Source: an uncultured Gemmatimonadota bacterium
GTDB lineage: Bacteria > Gemmatimonadota > Gemmatimonadetes > Gemmatimonadales > GWC2-71-9
Direction of reading: 5' to 3'
Assembly: GCA_946887295.1 (NCBI GenBank)
Contig: CAMPKP010000003.1
Location: 1-64,000, forward strand
DNA length: 64,000 nt
Part shown: positions 45,077 to 53,311 of the stretch, in pieces
Layout of the letters: each line of letters opens with the position of its first letter
Position numbering within the stretch: position 1 is the stretch's first letter
Translations under genes and position numbers: made by a program
Notes under the pieces: model-generated
Databases searched by the model: none
What the model saw: only the letters and a program-made list of their open reading frames with translations
Told to the model about the DNA's origin: nothing

Positions 45077-46204
45077 ATGAGTCACGCCCTCGGAAACTCC
45101 CGTGGCTGGATCGCCTCCATCCTCCTGCTCGCGACCATCGTCGCGACCGGTGCGGGCCTCGCCGCCTGGAAATACTCGGACATCGCGGCCGAGGAGGCCG
45201 CCTCGGCGAGCCAGCCGGAGCCGATGGAGTCGGTGACCGCGTCGGTCGCGAAGCAGCGCGAGCACCGCCGCACGACGACCTCCATCGGAACCGTGCTGGC
45301 GCTCCGCTCCATCACCCTTCGCAATGAGCTCGCCGGCACCGTGCGGCGGGTCAATCTCACGTCCGGCCGGATCGTCGAGGCCGGCACCGTGCTCGTGGCG
45401 CTCGACGCGTCGGTGGAAGAGGCGGAGCTGCAGGCCCAACGGGCGCAGGCGGCCCTCGCCCAGACGACGCTCGACCGCCTCGAGACGCTCCAGGCGCACC
45501 GCGCCACGTCGCAGGAGGAAGTGGATCAGGCGAGAGCGGCGCGCGACGTGGCCCAGGCCCAGATGGCCCGGACCCGCGCGGTGATCGCGAAGAAGGTCAT
45601 CCGTGCGCCCTTCCGCGCCCGGGTGGGGATCTCCGACGTCCATCCCGGCCAGTACCTGAACGAAGGCACTCAGCTCACGACCCTCCAGGGTGTGGCCGGC
45701 GCCGCCCACGTGGACTTCACGGTGGCGCAGCGGGTCGCGGCCGGCTTGCGGGTCGGCGACAGCGTGGCCGTCTCGTCGGGCGGCGACAGCGCTGCCTCCC
45801 TGCCGGCCCGCATCGTCGCGATCGACGCCCGGGTGGATCCCACCACCCGAAATGCGACGGTCCGTGCCACGATCGTCGGCGAAGTCACGCCGTCCCCCGG
45901 CGCATCGGTGCGCGTGCTGGTCCCGGTGGGCCGGGCGAGCAGCGTCGTCAGCGTCCCGGTGAGCGCTCTGCGTAAAGGGCCCTCCGGCGACCACGTCTTC
46001 GTGATCGCGCCGGACAGCGCCGGGAAGAGCCGGGCGCACCTGCGGCCGGTGGAGAGCGGGCCGGTGCTCGGCGAAGACGTCCTCATCCTCGACGGCCTCG
46101 CGGCCGGCGAGCAGGTGGCCACCTCGGGCTCGTTCAAGCTGCGCGAGTCGGTGCTGGTCGCGCTCGCGAGCTCCCAAACTGCGGGCGCGGAAGGGGCCAA
46201 GTAG
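45077..46204 (+). CDS. RND efflux periplasmic adaptor (membrane fusion protein)
   Basis: A 375-residue adaptor anchored by one N-terminal membrane segment (GWIASILLLATIVATGAGLAAW). It has the typical hairpin layout: lipoyl half (GTVRRVNLTSGRIVEAGTVLVALD), alpha-helical coiled hairpin (VEEAELQAQRAQAALAQTTL, SQEEVDQARAARDVA), lipoyl half two (IRAPFRARVGISDVHPGQYL), then beta-barrel and membrane-proximal domains. It bridges the RND pump to a TolC-type channel, which is not encoded in the window. ATG 45077 is chosen at the start of the anchor. The pump gene follows after four bases. Confidence 0.9.
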   Translation: MSHALGNSRGWIASILLLATIVATGAGLAAWKYSDIAAEEAASASQPEPMESVTASVAKQREHRRTTTSIGTVLALRSITLRNELAGTVRRVNLTSGRIVEAGTVLVALDASVEEAELQAQRAQAALAQTTLDRLETLQAHRATSQEEVDQARAARDVAQAQMARTRAVIAKKVIRAPFRARVGISDVHPGQYLNEGTQLTTLQGVAGAAHVDFTVAQRVAAGLRVGDSVAVSSGGDSAASLPARIVAIDARVDPTTRNATVRATIVGEVTPSPGASVRVLVPVGRASSVVSVPVSALRKGPSGDHVFVIAPDSAGKSRAHLRPVESGPVLGEDVLILDGLAAGEQVATSGSFKLRESVLVALASSQTAGAEGAK

Positions 46205-46208
46205 AGCC

Positions 46209-49200
46209 ATGCGATCGTTCACCGACATCTTCATCCGGCACCCCGTCCTCGCGGCGGTGGTCAACCTGGTCATCGTCCTGGTGGGCTGGCGCGCGCTCAC
46301 CAGCCTCCCGGTCCAGCAGTATCCCCAGATCGAGAGCTCCTCGGTGGTGATCACGACGGTCTACTACGGGGCCGGCGCCGAGACCGTGCGCGGCTTCCTG
46401 ACCACGCCGATCGAGCGCGCGGTGTCGGCGATCGGCGGAGTGGACCACGTCGAGTCCACCAGCCGTGCCGGGGTCAGCACCGTCACGGTGCATCTCAAGC
46501 TCAACCACAACAGCACGGCTGCGCTGGCGGAAGTGACCGCCCGGCTCCAGCAGGTCCGCTCCGAGCTGCCCGCCGAGGCGGAGCCGCCGAGGGTGGAGGT
46601 GCAGCGGGCCGACCGGCCGTACGCGACGTTCTATCTGAGCTTCACCTCCAGCGAGCGCAGCGTGCCGGCCATCACCGACTGGCTGATGCGCACCGTGCAG
46701 CCGCAGCTCGCGACCATTCCCGGCGTGCAGCGGGTCACGAACAACGAGGGCGGCCGGCCGATGGCCATGCGGGTCTGGATCGACCCCGACCGCCTCGCCG
46801 CGCTCAACCTCGCGCCCGGCGACGTGCAGGCGGCGCTCCAGCGCAACAACTATCTGGCCGCGGTGGGCCAGACCAAGGGCGACGAGGTGCAGGTCAACCT
46901 GCTGGCGAACACCGACCTGCGCTCGGTGGACGAGTTCGCCAACCTGATCGTCGCCGACCGCGGTGGCGCGATCGTCCGGCTCAGCGACGTGGCCCGCGTC
47001 GAGCTGGGCGCGGAGGAAGCCGACCTGGTCGCGAAGTACAACGACCAGGAGGGCGTCTATCTCGGCGTCTGGCCGCTGGTCGGCGCCAACGAGATCGAGG
47101 TGGCCCAGCGCCTTCGCGCCGAGATGGAGCACCTCCGGCCGACCCTGCCGAAGGACATCGAGATGCGGCTGGTGTGGGACGGCACGATGTTCATGCGGAA
47201 CGCGCTGGAGGAGATCTCCAAGACGCTGGTGGAGACGATGCTGATCGTCGGCCTCGCCGTGTTCCTGTTCATGGGCTCGATCCGCACCGCGCTGGTCCCG
47301 CTCGTGGCCATGCCGGTCTCCCTCGTCGGCGCGGCGATCGTGATGTACGCGCTGGGGTTCAGCCTCAACCTGCTGACCATCCTGGCGATCGTGCTCTCGG
47401 TCGGCCTGGTGGTGGACGACGCGATCGTGGTGGTGGAGAACGTCGAGCGCCACGTGCGCCTGGGCAAGTCGCGGGTCGATGCGGCCCTGGTGGGCGCCCG
47501 GGAGCTGGTCGGGCCCATCCTGGCGATGACGGTGACGCTCGCCGCGGTCTACACGCCCATCGGCTTCCAGGGCGGTCTCACCGGGTCGCTGTTCCTGGAG
47601 TTCGCCATCACGCTCGCGGCCGCGGTGGTGGTGTCGGGCATCGTGGCGGTGACGCTGTCGCCGGTGATGAGCTCGCGCTTCGTGCACGCGCACGGCGAGG
47701 AGGGGCGGCTGACCGCAATGGTCAACCGCGGCTTCGAGGCGGTGCGCCGGCTCTACGCCCGGCTTCTCGACGGCGCGCTCCAGATGCGCTGGGCCATCGT
47801 CGCGGGCTCGCTCCTGATCATGGCCGCCGCGTGGCCGCTGTACCAGTTCTCGCGCCGCGAGCTGGCGCCGGTGGAGGACCAGAGCCACATCAGCCTGTTC
47901 CTCCAGGCACCGCCCGACGCGTCGCTCGCGGCCAGCAACCGCGCGTCGCTCGAGGTCGTGCGCGCGATCCGCTCGTTCCCCGAGACCGAGTTCATGTGGT
48001 CGCTCACGGCCAACTGGGGCGGGTTCGGCGGCCTGGTGGCCAGGGACTGGCGCACCCGGGAGCGCTCGACCGAGCAGATGTACGGCGAGGTCTTCGGCGC
48101 CGTGTCGCAGATCCCGGGGCTGCGGGTGTTCCCCCGTCTCGACCCGCCCCTGCCGACACCCGGCCAGTACGACGTCGAGCTGGTGCTCCAGAGCGACGCG
48201 CCGCCGGAGCAGATGCTGGAGACGGTCGGCGCGGTGGTGGGCGCGGGCTGGCAGAGCGGGAAGTTCCTCTACGTGGACACCGACCTGAAGATCGACCTGC
48301 CCGAGGCGCGCGTCGTGATCGACCGGGAGCAGGTCGCCGACCTGGGCCTCGACCTCGCCGGCGTGGGCCGGGAGCTGGGCACGCTGCTCGGGGGAGGCTA
48401 CGTCAACCGGTTCAACTTCTACGACCGCAGCTACAAGGTGATCCCCCAGATCGGCGAGGAGGACCGCGCCACGGTCGGCCCCCTGCTCGACCTCAAGATC
48501 AAGACGCCGAGCGGCGAGCTGGTGCCCGTCTCCACCTTCACGCGGATCGAGTCGAGCACCGCCCCGCGCACGCTGAACCGGTTCCAGCAGCGCAACGCGG
48601 TGCGAGTCTTCGGCGGGGTCAAGCCGGGGGTCACGAAGGAGGAGGGGCTCCGGGTGCTCGAGGCCGCCGCAACGTCGGCCGGCGGGCCGGGGATCGTCCT
48701 CGACTACGCGGGTGAGTCCCGTCAGATCCGCCGTGAGGGCGGCGCGCTCACCGTCACGCTCGGGTTCGCGGTGGTGCTCATCTACCTGGTGCTCGCGGCG
48801 CAGTTCAAGAGCTTCCGCGATCCGCTGATCGTGCTCCTCGGCTCGGTGCCGCTCGCGATCTCCGGCGCGCTGATCTTCAGCTTCCTGGATCTCACCACGA
48901 TCAACATCTACTCCCAGGTCGGGCTGATCACGCTGGTGGGGCTCATCGCGAAGAACGGCATCCTGATCGTGCAGTTCGCGAACACGTTGCAGGAGCGGGG
49001 AATCGAGAAGATGGCGGCCCTGCGCGAGGCCTCCCAGACCCGTCTGCGCCCGGTGCTGATGACCTCGGCGGCCACCGTCCTGGGGCACTTCCCGCTGGTG
49101 CTGGTGTCCGGGCCGGGCTCGGAGGCGCGAAACAGCATCGGCACCGTGCTGGTGACCGGAATGATCGTGGGCACGGTGTTCACCCTGTTCGTGGTGCCGG

Positions 49201-49289
49201 TGTTCTACTCGCTCATCGCGGCGCAGCACCGGCCGGTCGCGGTGAGCGAGGAGCTCGGTGGGAGGGCGCCGGCGCTGGCGGAGGCCTGA
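46209..49289 (+). CDS. RND multidrug efflux pump, inner-membrane subunit (HAE1 family)
   Basis: A 1026-residue proton antiporter. It starts with the usual FTDIFIRHPVLAAVVNLVIV first membrane helix. It contains the porter-domain stretch RAGVSTVTVHLKLNHN and the transmembrane-4 proton-relay motif SVGLVVDDAIVVVENVERH with its paired Asp residues. The TM10-12 region has SQVGLITLVGLIAKNGILIV and MTSAATVLGHFPLVL. Internal duplication and length are as in AcrB/MexF. It exports hydrophobic or quinone-like compounds with the adaptor encoded four bases upstream. Control by the divergent HxlR regulator is inferred from the arrangement. Confidence 0.93.
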   Translation: MRSFTDIFIRHPVLAAVVNLVIVLVGWRALTSLPVQQYPQIESSSVVITTVYYGAGAETVRGFLTTPIERAVSAIGGVDHVESTSRAGVSTVTVHLKLNHNSTAALAEVTARLQQVRSELPAEAEPPRVEVQRADRPYATFYLSFTSSERSVPAITDWLMRTVQPQLATIPGVQRVTNNEGGRPMAMRVWIDPDRLAALNLAPGDVQAALQRNNYLAAVGQTKGDEVQVNLLANTDLRSVDEFANLIVADRGGAIVRLSDVARVELGAEEADLVAKYNDQEGVYLGVWPLVGANEIEVAQRLRAEMEHLRPTLPKDIEMRLVWDGTMFMRNALEEISKTLVETMLIVGLAVFLFMGSIRTALVPLVAMPVSLVGAAIVMYALGFSLNLLTILAIVLSVGLVVDDAIVVVENVERHVRLGKSRVDAALVGARELVGPILAMTVTLAAVYTPIGFQGGLTGSLFLEFAITLAAAVVVSGIVAVTLSPVMSSRFVHAHGEEGRLTAMVNRGFEAVRRLYARLLDGALQMRWAIVAGSLLIMAAAWPLYQFSRRELAPVEDQSHISLFLQAPPDASLAASNRASLEVVRAIRSFPETEFMWSLTANWGGFGGLVARDWRTRERSTEQMYGEVFGAVSQIPGLRVFPRLDPPLPTPGQYDVELVLQSDAPPEQMLETVGAVVGAGWQSGKFLYVDTDLKIDLPEARVVIDREQVADLGLDLAGVGRELGTLLGGGYVNRFNFYDRSYKVIPQIGEEDRATVGPLLDLKIKTPSGELVPVSTFTRIESSTAPRTLNRFQQRNAVRVFGGVKPGVTKEEGLRVLEAAATSAGGPGIVLDYAGESRQIRREGGALTVTLGFAVVLIYLVLAAQFKSFRDPLIVLLGSVPLAISGALIFSFLDLTTINIYSQVGLITLVGLIAKNGILIVQFANTLQERGIEKMAALREASQTRLRPVLMTSAATVLGHFPLVLVSGPGSEARNSIGTVLVTGMIVGTVFTLFVVPVFYSLIAAQHRPVAVSEELGGRAPALAEA

Positions 49290-49463
49290 TGATGAGCAAG
49301 GGGCTACGCTTGGCGTCCTCCAAGGCCCGCTGCAAAAAGCCGCACCTTCTCACCATCGACACATCTCGCGACCCACCCCTCACGACTGCCCTAACCGCAG
49401 TTCATACCGCCACATAGACATCCATTTGCCCACCTACCCCTAGCGGGGTCCGATTCCTGCCTG

Positions 49464-49469
49464 TATATC
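49464..49469 (+). promoter_or_regulatory. ku: -10 element of the ku operon
   Basis: TATATC is ten bases before the ku ATG (49480), predicting a leader of only a few bases. No Shine-Dalgarno precedes the ATG, so ku may be translated from a near-leaderless mRNA. The 190-base space after the RND gene otherwise shows nothing distinctive. Confidence 0.45.
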
Positions 49470-49479
49470 AACTCCCCAC

Positions 49480-50355
49480 ATGGCCGCCAGATCTATCGGT
49501 TCCGCGACTATCTCCTTCGGGCTGGTATCAGTCCCGGTCAATCTCTTTTCCTCCAGCGAGTCCTCCGCCGCCATCAGCTTCAACATGCTGCACGCCAAGT
49601 GCGGCTCCCGCCTGAAGCAGCAGTACATCTGCGCCCAGGAGGGATCGGTGGTCGAGAAGGACGAGGTCACCAAGGGCTACGAGTTCGCCAAGGGCCAGTA
49701 CGTCCGGTTCTCGGCCGAGGAGATCAAGGCCCTCGACGAGAAGGCCACGAACACGATCGACATCGCGGAGTTCGTGCCGCTCGCCGCGGTGGACCGGATC
49801 TATCTGGAGAAGGTCTACTACCTCGGCGCCGGGAAGGGAGGCGAGCGCGCCTACCGCCTCCTGGTCGCCGCGCTCCACGACACCGGCCGCGCCGCGCTGG
49901 GCCAGTACTCGGCGCGGGGCAAGCAGTATCTCGCCCTCATCCGCCCGATGGGCGACCTCCTGGTGCTGGAGCAGCTCCACTACCAGGGCGAGCTCAAGAG
50001 CACCGACGAGGTGCCGCGGCCCGACGTCGTGATCAAGGACGCGGAGCTGGCGCTGGCGCGACAGCTGATCGAGCAGGGCTCCGTGGAGGAGTTCAAGCCG
50101 GAGAATTACCGCGACATGGTCCGGGAGCGGGTGCTCGAGGCGATCCAGCAGAAGGTGGACGGCCGCGAGATCACCGCCGAGCCGACCGACGCGCCGCAGA
50201 CCAAGATCATCGACCTGATGGATGCCCTCAAAGCGAGCCTGGCCAAGCGCGGCGCGAGCACGGCGGAGAAGATGCCCGCCCGGCACGTGGCGGCGAAGTC
50301 GGCCGAGAAAGCAGTCGCGCCGAGGCCGAGGAAGAAGGCGAGCGGCGCGCGGTAG
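49480..50355 (+). CDS. ku: Non-homologous end-joining protein Ku
   Basis: A 291-residue bacterial Ku homodimer subunit that encircles DNA ends and recruits LigD. It begins MAARSIGSATISFGLVSVPV, has the core HAKCGSRLKQQYICAQEG (two Cys, zinc-ribbon-like remnant), GYEFAKGQYVRFSAEEIKAL, DRIYLEKVYYLGAGKGGERAYRL and GDLLVLEQLHY. It ends in a Lys/Arg/Ala-rich tail (KSAEKAVAPRPRKKASGAR) of the kind that promotes DNA threading in bacterial Ku. It is the first gene of a six-gene plus-strand operon, followed nine bases later by a MerR/TPR gene. Confidence 0.95.
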   Translation: MAARSIGSATISFGLVSVPVNLFSSSESSAAISFNMLHAKCGSRLKQQYICAQEGSVVEKDEVTKGYEFAKGQYVRFSAEEIKALDEKATNTIDIAEFVPLAAVDRIYLEKVYYLGAGKGGERAYRLLVAALHDTGRAALGQYSARGKQYLALIRPMGDLLVLEQLHYQGELKSTDEVPRPDVVIKDAELALARQLIEQGSVEEFKPENYRDMVRERVLEAIQQKVDGREITAEPTDAPQTKIIDLMDALKASLAKRGASTAEKMPARHVAAKSAEKAVAPRPRKKASGAR

Positions 50356-50364
50356 ATACCGCAC

Positions 50365-51192
50365 ATGAAGTGCTACACCACTCGCGACGTGGCCAAGCTG
50401 CTCGGCCTGTCCGAGCCCCAGGTCCGCTCCCACGCCCGGGTCGGCTACCTGTCACCGGACCGGGGCCCTCGCAACGCCTACCGCTTCTCCTTCCAGGATC
50501 TGGTCCTGTTGCGCGCCGCCAAGGCGCTGAGCGAGGCCCGTATCCCCCAGCGGCGCATCCGGCGCGCCCTCCGGGCGCTGGCGCGCGAGCTGCCGGTCGG
50601 GCGCTCGCTGAGCGGTCTACGGATCTCGTCCGAAGGCGACCGTATCGTGGTGCGCGACGGTGACGAGTCCTGGAACCCGGAGTCGGGCCAGCTCCTGCTC
50701 GACTTCCACGTGGTGGATCTCGCCGGCCGCGCGGCGCCGATCGCCCGGCGCGAGGCCCGGCGCGCGCGCCGCTCCGACGAGCCGCTCACTGCCGAGCAGT
50801 GGTACTCCCTCGGTGTCGACCTGGAGAGCGCGGCCCCGGAGGACGCCAGGGACGCCTACACCCGCGCCGTGGCGCTCGACCCCCGGCACGCGTCGGCGAG
50901 GGTCAACCTGGGCCGGTGGCTCCAGGAGGACGGGCACCCGGAGCTGGCGATCACCGAGTACCGCGCGGCCCTGGCGTCACAGCCCCGCCATCCGACCGCC
51001 GCGTTCAACCTGGGCACGGCGCTGGAGGAGCTCGGCCGGCGCGCCGAGGCGATCGAGGCCTACCGCCGGGCGCTCAAGGCCGACGGCGAGTTCGCCGACG
51101 CGCACTTCAATCTCGCGCGCCTGTACGAGCAGGCCGGCAGGCGCGCCGCGGCGCTGCGGCACCTGAAGGCCTACAAGTTGCTGAGCGAATAG
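50365..51192 (+). CDS. MerR-type HTH/TPR fusion protein
   Basis: A 275-residue protein. Residues 1-75 are a MerR-like winged helix (YTTRDVAKLLGLSEPQVRSH, RVGYLSPDRG, FSFQDLVLLRAAKAL). The linker contains a compact domain ending in Arg-rich ARREARRARRS. Residues about 140-275 form at least three tetratricopeptide repeats (DARDAYTRAVALDPRHASAR, LAITEYRAALASQPRHPTAA, EAIEAYRRALKADGEFADAH). It lacks the usual metal-sensing cysteines of MerR. Position between ku and the DUF72 gene suggests a regulator or scaffold for the repair operon; TPRs normally bind protein partners. The fusion is uncommon, and no function is established that I can name. Confidence 0.8.
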   Translation: MKCYTTRDVAKLLGLSEPQVRSHARVGYLSPDRGPRNAYRFSFQDLVLLRAAKALSEARIPQRRIRRALRALARELPVGRSLSGLRISSEGDRIVVRDGDESWNPESGQLLLDFHVVDLAGRAAPIARREARRARRSDEPLTAEQWYSLGVDLESAAPEDARDAYTRAVALDPRHASARVNLGRWLQEDGHPELAITEYRAALASQPRHPTAAFNLGTALEELGRRAEAIEAYRRALKADGEFADAHFNLARLYEQAGRRAAALRHLKAYKLLSE

Positions 51193-51194
51193 CC

Positions 51195-51908
51195 ATGAAC
51201 ATCCTCGTCGGCACCAGCGGCTGGTCGTACAAGGAGTGGAAGGGCTCCTTCTACCCCGCCGACCTCTCGACGGACGACATGCTGCGGTATTACGCCGGCC
51301 GGCTGCCGACGGTCGAGATCAACAATTCGTTCTATCGCATCCCCAAGGACAAGGTGCTCCTGGACTGGGCGGATCAGACCCCGGCCGGGTTTCGCTTCGT
51401 GCTCAAGGCCTCCCGCCGGATCACCCACATCAACCGGCTCACCGACCAGGACGATACTCTCGGCTACTTCCTCAGGACGGCCAACGTGCTGGGCGAGAAG
51501 CTGGGACCCACGCTGTTCCAGTGTCCGCCCTCGCTGAAGAAGGACATGACGCGACTGAATGACTTCCTGGTCCAGGTGCCTCGGACCTGGCGCGCGGCGC
51601 TCGAGTTCCGCCACGACTCCTGGTTCGACGACGAGGTCTACGACGCGCTCCGGGCCCACGACATCGCCCTCGTCGCCGTGGAGGAGGACGAGGGCGCCAC
51701 CCCGCTCGTGCCCACCGCCACGTGGGGCTATCTCCGGCTCAGGCGAGCCGAGTACGCGCAGGACGAGCTCGCCGGATGGGCCGAGCGGCTCGCGGCCCTG
51801 CCCTGGCGGGAGGCCTTCGTCTTCCTCAAGCACGAGGAGGACAGTCCCGCCGGTCCCGAGGCGGCGACGAGGCTGCAGGCCCTACTGACTACCCCGGGTT
51901 CTTCCTAG
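51195..51908 (+). CDS. DUF72 (YecE-like) protein
   Basis: A 237-residue protein of the DUF72 family, a TIM-barrel related fold. Signature stretches: ILVGTSGWSYKEWKGSFYP, LPTVEINNSFYRIP, FRFVLKASRRITHINRL, LGPTLFQCPP, AALEFRHDSWFDDE and the C-terminal AFVFLKHEEDSPAG. Biochemical role is unknown; the family is widespread and has been suspected of nucleic-acid or repair-related functions, but this is not proven. The start lies two bases after the MerR/TPR stop. Co-transcription with ku is the main clue to its role. Confidence 0.88.
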   Translation: MNILVGTSGWSYKEWKGSFYPADLSTDDMLRYYAGRLPTVEINNSFYRIPKDKVLLDWADQTPAGFRFVLKASRRITHINRLTDQDDTLGYFLRTANVLGEKLGPTLFQCPPSLKKDMTRLNDFLVQVPRTWRAALEFRHDSWFDDEVYDALRAHDIALVAVEEDEGATPLVPTATWGYLRLRRAEYAQDELAGWAERLAALPWREAFVFLKHEEDSPAGPEAATRLQALLTTPGSS

Positions 51909-51917
51909 ATTCATCGC

Positions 51918-52361
51918 GTGCCCCACGCAAAGACGCTGATCTCGGCCGTGATCGTCCTCGCCATCGGCCTGCATGCCGCGCCGCTGCTGCTCCGGCACGA
52001 GCGCGGCACGCTGTGGCCGTTCATGCAGTGGTCCATGTACAAGAACTCGCGGCCCCCCGGTCCGATTCAGGCGAACCAGCGGCGCATCGTCGCGATCAGG
52101 GCGAGCGGCGAGCGGGACACGGTGACGCCGCGACTCGTCGGGCTGAGCATCACCGTGTTGGAGCAGCGCTACCTGCGCCCGCTGGCGACCGGCGACTCCT
52201 CCCCCGTGCCGGAGCTGATCGAGCGGCTCAGCCGGAGCCACGAGGATCCGGTGGTCCAGCTCCGGCTCGAGAGCGAGACCTACACCGTGACCGACACCGG
52301 CATCGCGCGAGCCGACAATCCGGTCCTCACCTTCCACGCCGGCCCCTCCGAGCCGAAGTGA
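51918..52361 (+). CDS. Small membrane-anchored protein of unknown function
   Basis: A 147-residue protein starting at GTG 51918, nine bases after the DUF72 stop. One N-terminal transmembrane helix (TLISAVIVLAIGLHAAPLLL) is followed by a WPFMQWSMYKNSRPP motif and a soluble domain ending near HAGPSEPK. The WPF-x2-W-x-MY pattern is typical of small partners encoded beside HTTM proteins. The next gene overlaps it by four bases (GTGA), so the two products probably work together. No catalytic motif is visible. Confidence 0.7.
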   Translation: MPHAKTLISAVIVLAIGLHAAPLLLRHERGTLWPFMQWSMYKNSRPPGPIQANQRRIVAIRASGERDTVTPRLVGLSITVLEQRYLRPLATGDSSPVPELIERLSRSHEDPVVQLRLESETYTVTDTGIARADNPVLTFHAGPSEPK

Positions 52362-53311
52362 GCATCGCGCCCGTGCGCCGCTGGATCGATCGGTGGAACG
52401 CCTACTGGTTTCCGGTGGCCCCGACGCTGGATCTCGCCATCTGCCGGATCGTCGCGGTCGGGGCGCAGCTGCTCTGGTTCTTTCCCGACCTGGGCGAGCA
52501 CACCAACCTCCTGGTGAGAAACACGGAGTTCATCGAGCCTCAGCTGATCGTCCGTATCATCTCGGCGGTGGTGTCGCCGGAGGTGTTCTTCACGCCCGGC
52601 ACCTTCACGGCGCTCTATTGGGCGACCATGATCGCGGGCGTGGCGGCGCTGGTGGGCTTCTTCACCCGAACGTCCCTGTTCCTGTTCGCGCTCGGGAGCT
52701 GGGTCTTCGTCGCCCACCTGTTCAGCTACGGCGACAGGCATCACACCGAGGCGCTGTTCTGCATCTTCCTCATGCTCCTCGCGTTCGCTCCCTCGGGAGA
52801 GAGGCTGTCGGTGGACGCGCTGCTCCGCCGGCGGCGGGGCATCGCCCCCCGGGAGACGTCGGACATCGCCATCTGGCCGCTCAAAGTGGTCCACGTGCTG
52901 CTGGCGCTGACCTACTTCTCGGCCGGGATCAGCAAGATCCTGCACAGCGGGTTCAGGTGGTTGAATGGGTACACGCTGCAGAGCCATGCCTTCGGGGACG
53001 CCCTCCAGCGAGGCCATCCGCTGGGGCTCTGGCTGGCGCAGCAGCACGAGCTGGCCATCGGGCTCTCCTACTTCACGATCGTGCTCGAGCTGTTCTTCTT
53101 CGTCTCGCTCTTCCTGCCGCGTCTCGCGCCGCTTTTCTTCCTGGCCGCCCTGGGGTTCCAGATCGGCCTCTACGTAACGGCGGGGTACGACTTCTTCCAG
53201 CACATGGTCCTGCTGGTGCTGCTCCTGATCTTCCTGTATCCGGACTGGTGGCGGAGCCGGCTGGGGCGGGAGCTCGGGATCGGGAGGAGTGCGGAGGTCG
53301 CGGAGGTATAG
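52358..53311 (+). CDS. HTTM-domain membrane protein (vitamin-K-dependent gamma-carboxylase-like)
   Basis: A 317-residue integral membrane protein with about eight hydrophobic segments and the HTTM signature: DLAICRIVAVGAQLLWFF at the N-terminus, a conserved His-rich loop SYGDRHHTEALFCIFLMLLA, KVVHVLLALTYFSAGISKI, and FFQHMVLLVLLLIFLYPDWW. HTTM is the membrane domain shared with eukaryotic gamma-glutamyl carboxylase; most bacterial members have no known substrate. The start is GTG 52358, overlapping the upstream stop. The following gene overlaps by one base. The soluble C-terminal carboxylase part of the eukaryotic enzyme is absent, so carboxylation is not claimed. Confidence 0.85.
   Translation: MSIAPVRRWIDRWNAYWFPVAPTLDLAICRIVAVGAQLLWFFPDLGEHTNLLVRNTEFIEPQLIVRIISAVVSPEVFFTPGTFTALYWATMIAGVAALVGFFTRTSLFLFALGSWVFVAHLFSYGDRHHTEALFCIFLMLLAFAPSGERLSVDALLRRRRGIAPRETSDIAIWPLKVVHVLLALTYFSAGISKILHSGFRWLNGYTLQSHAFGDALQRGHPLGLWLAQQHELAIGLSYFTIVLELFFFVSLFLPRLAPLFFLAALGFQIGLYVTAGYDFFQHMVLLVLLLIFLYPDWWRSRLGRELGIGRSAEVAEV

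Noticed and set aside
46134..49229. Minus-strand open frame of 1031 codons with many His, Arg and Asp
   Set aside because: Exact antisense of the RND pump gene; biased composition, no family signature.
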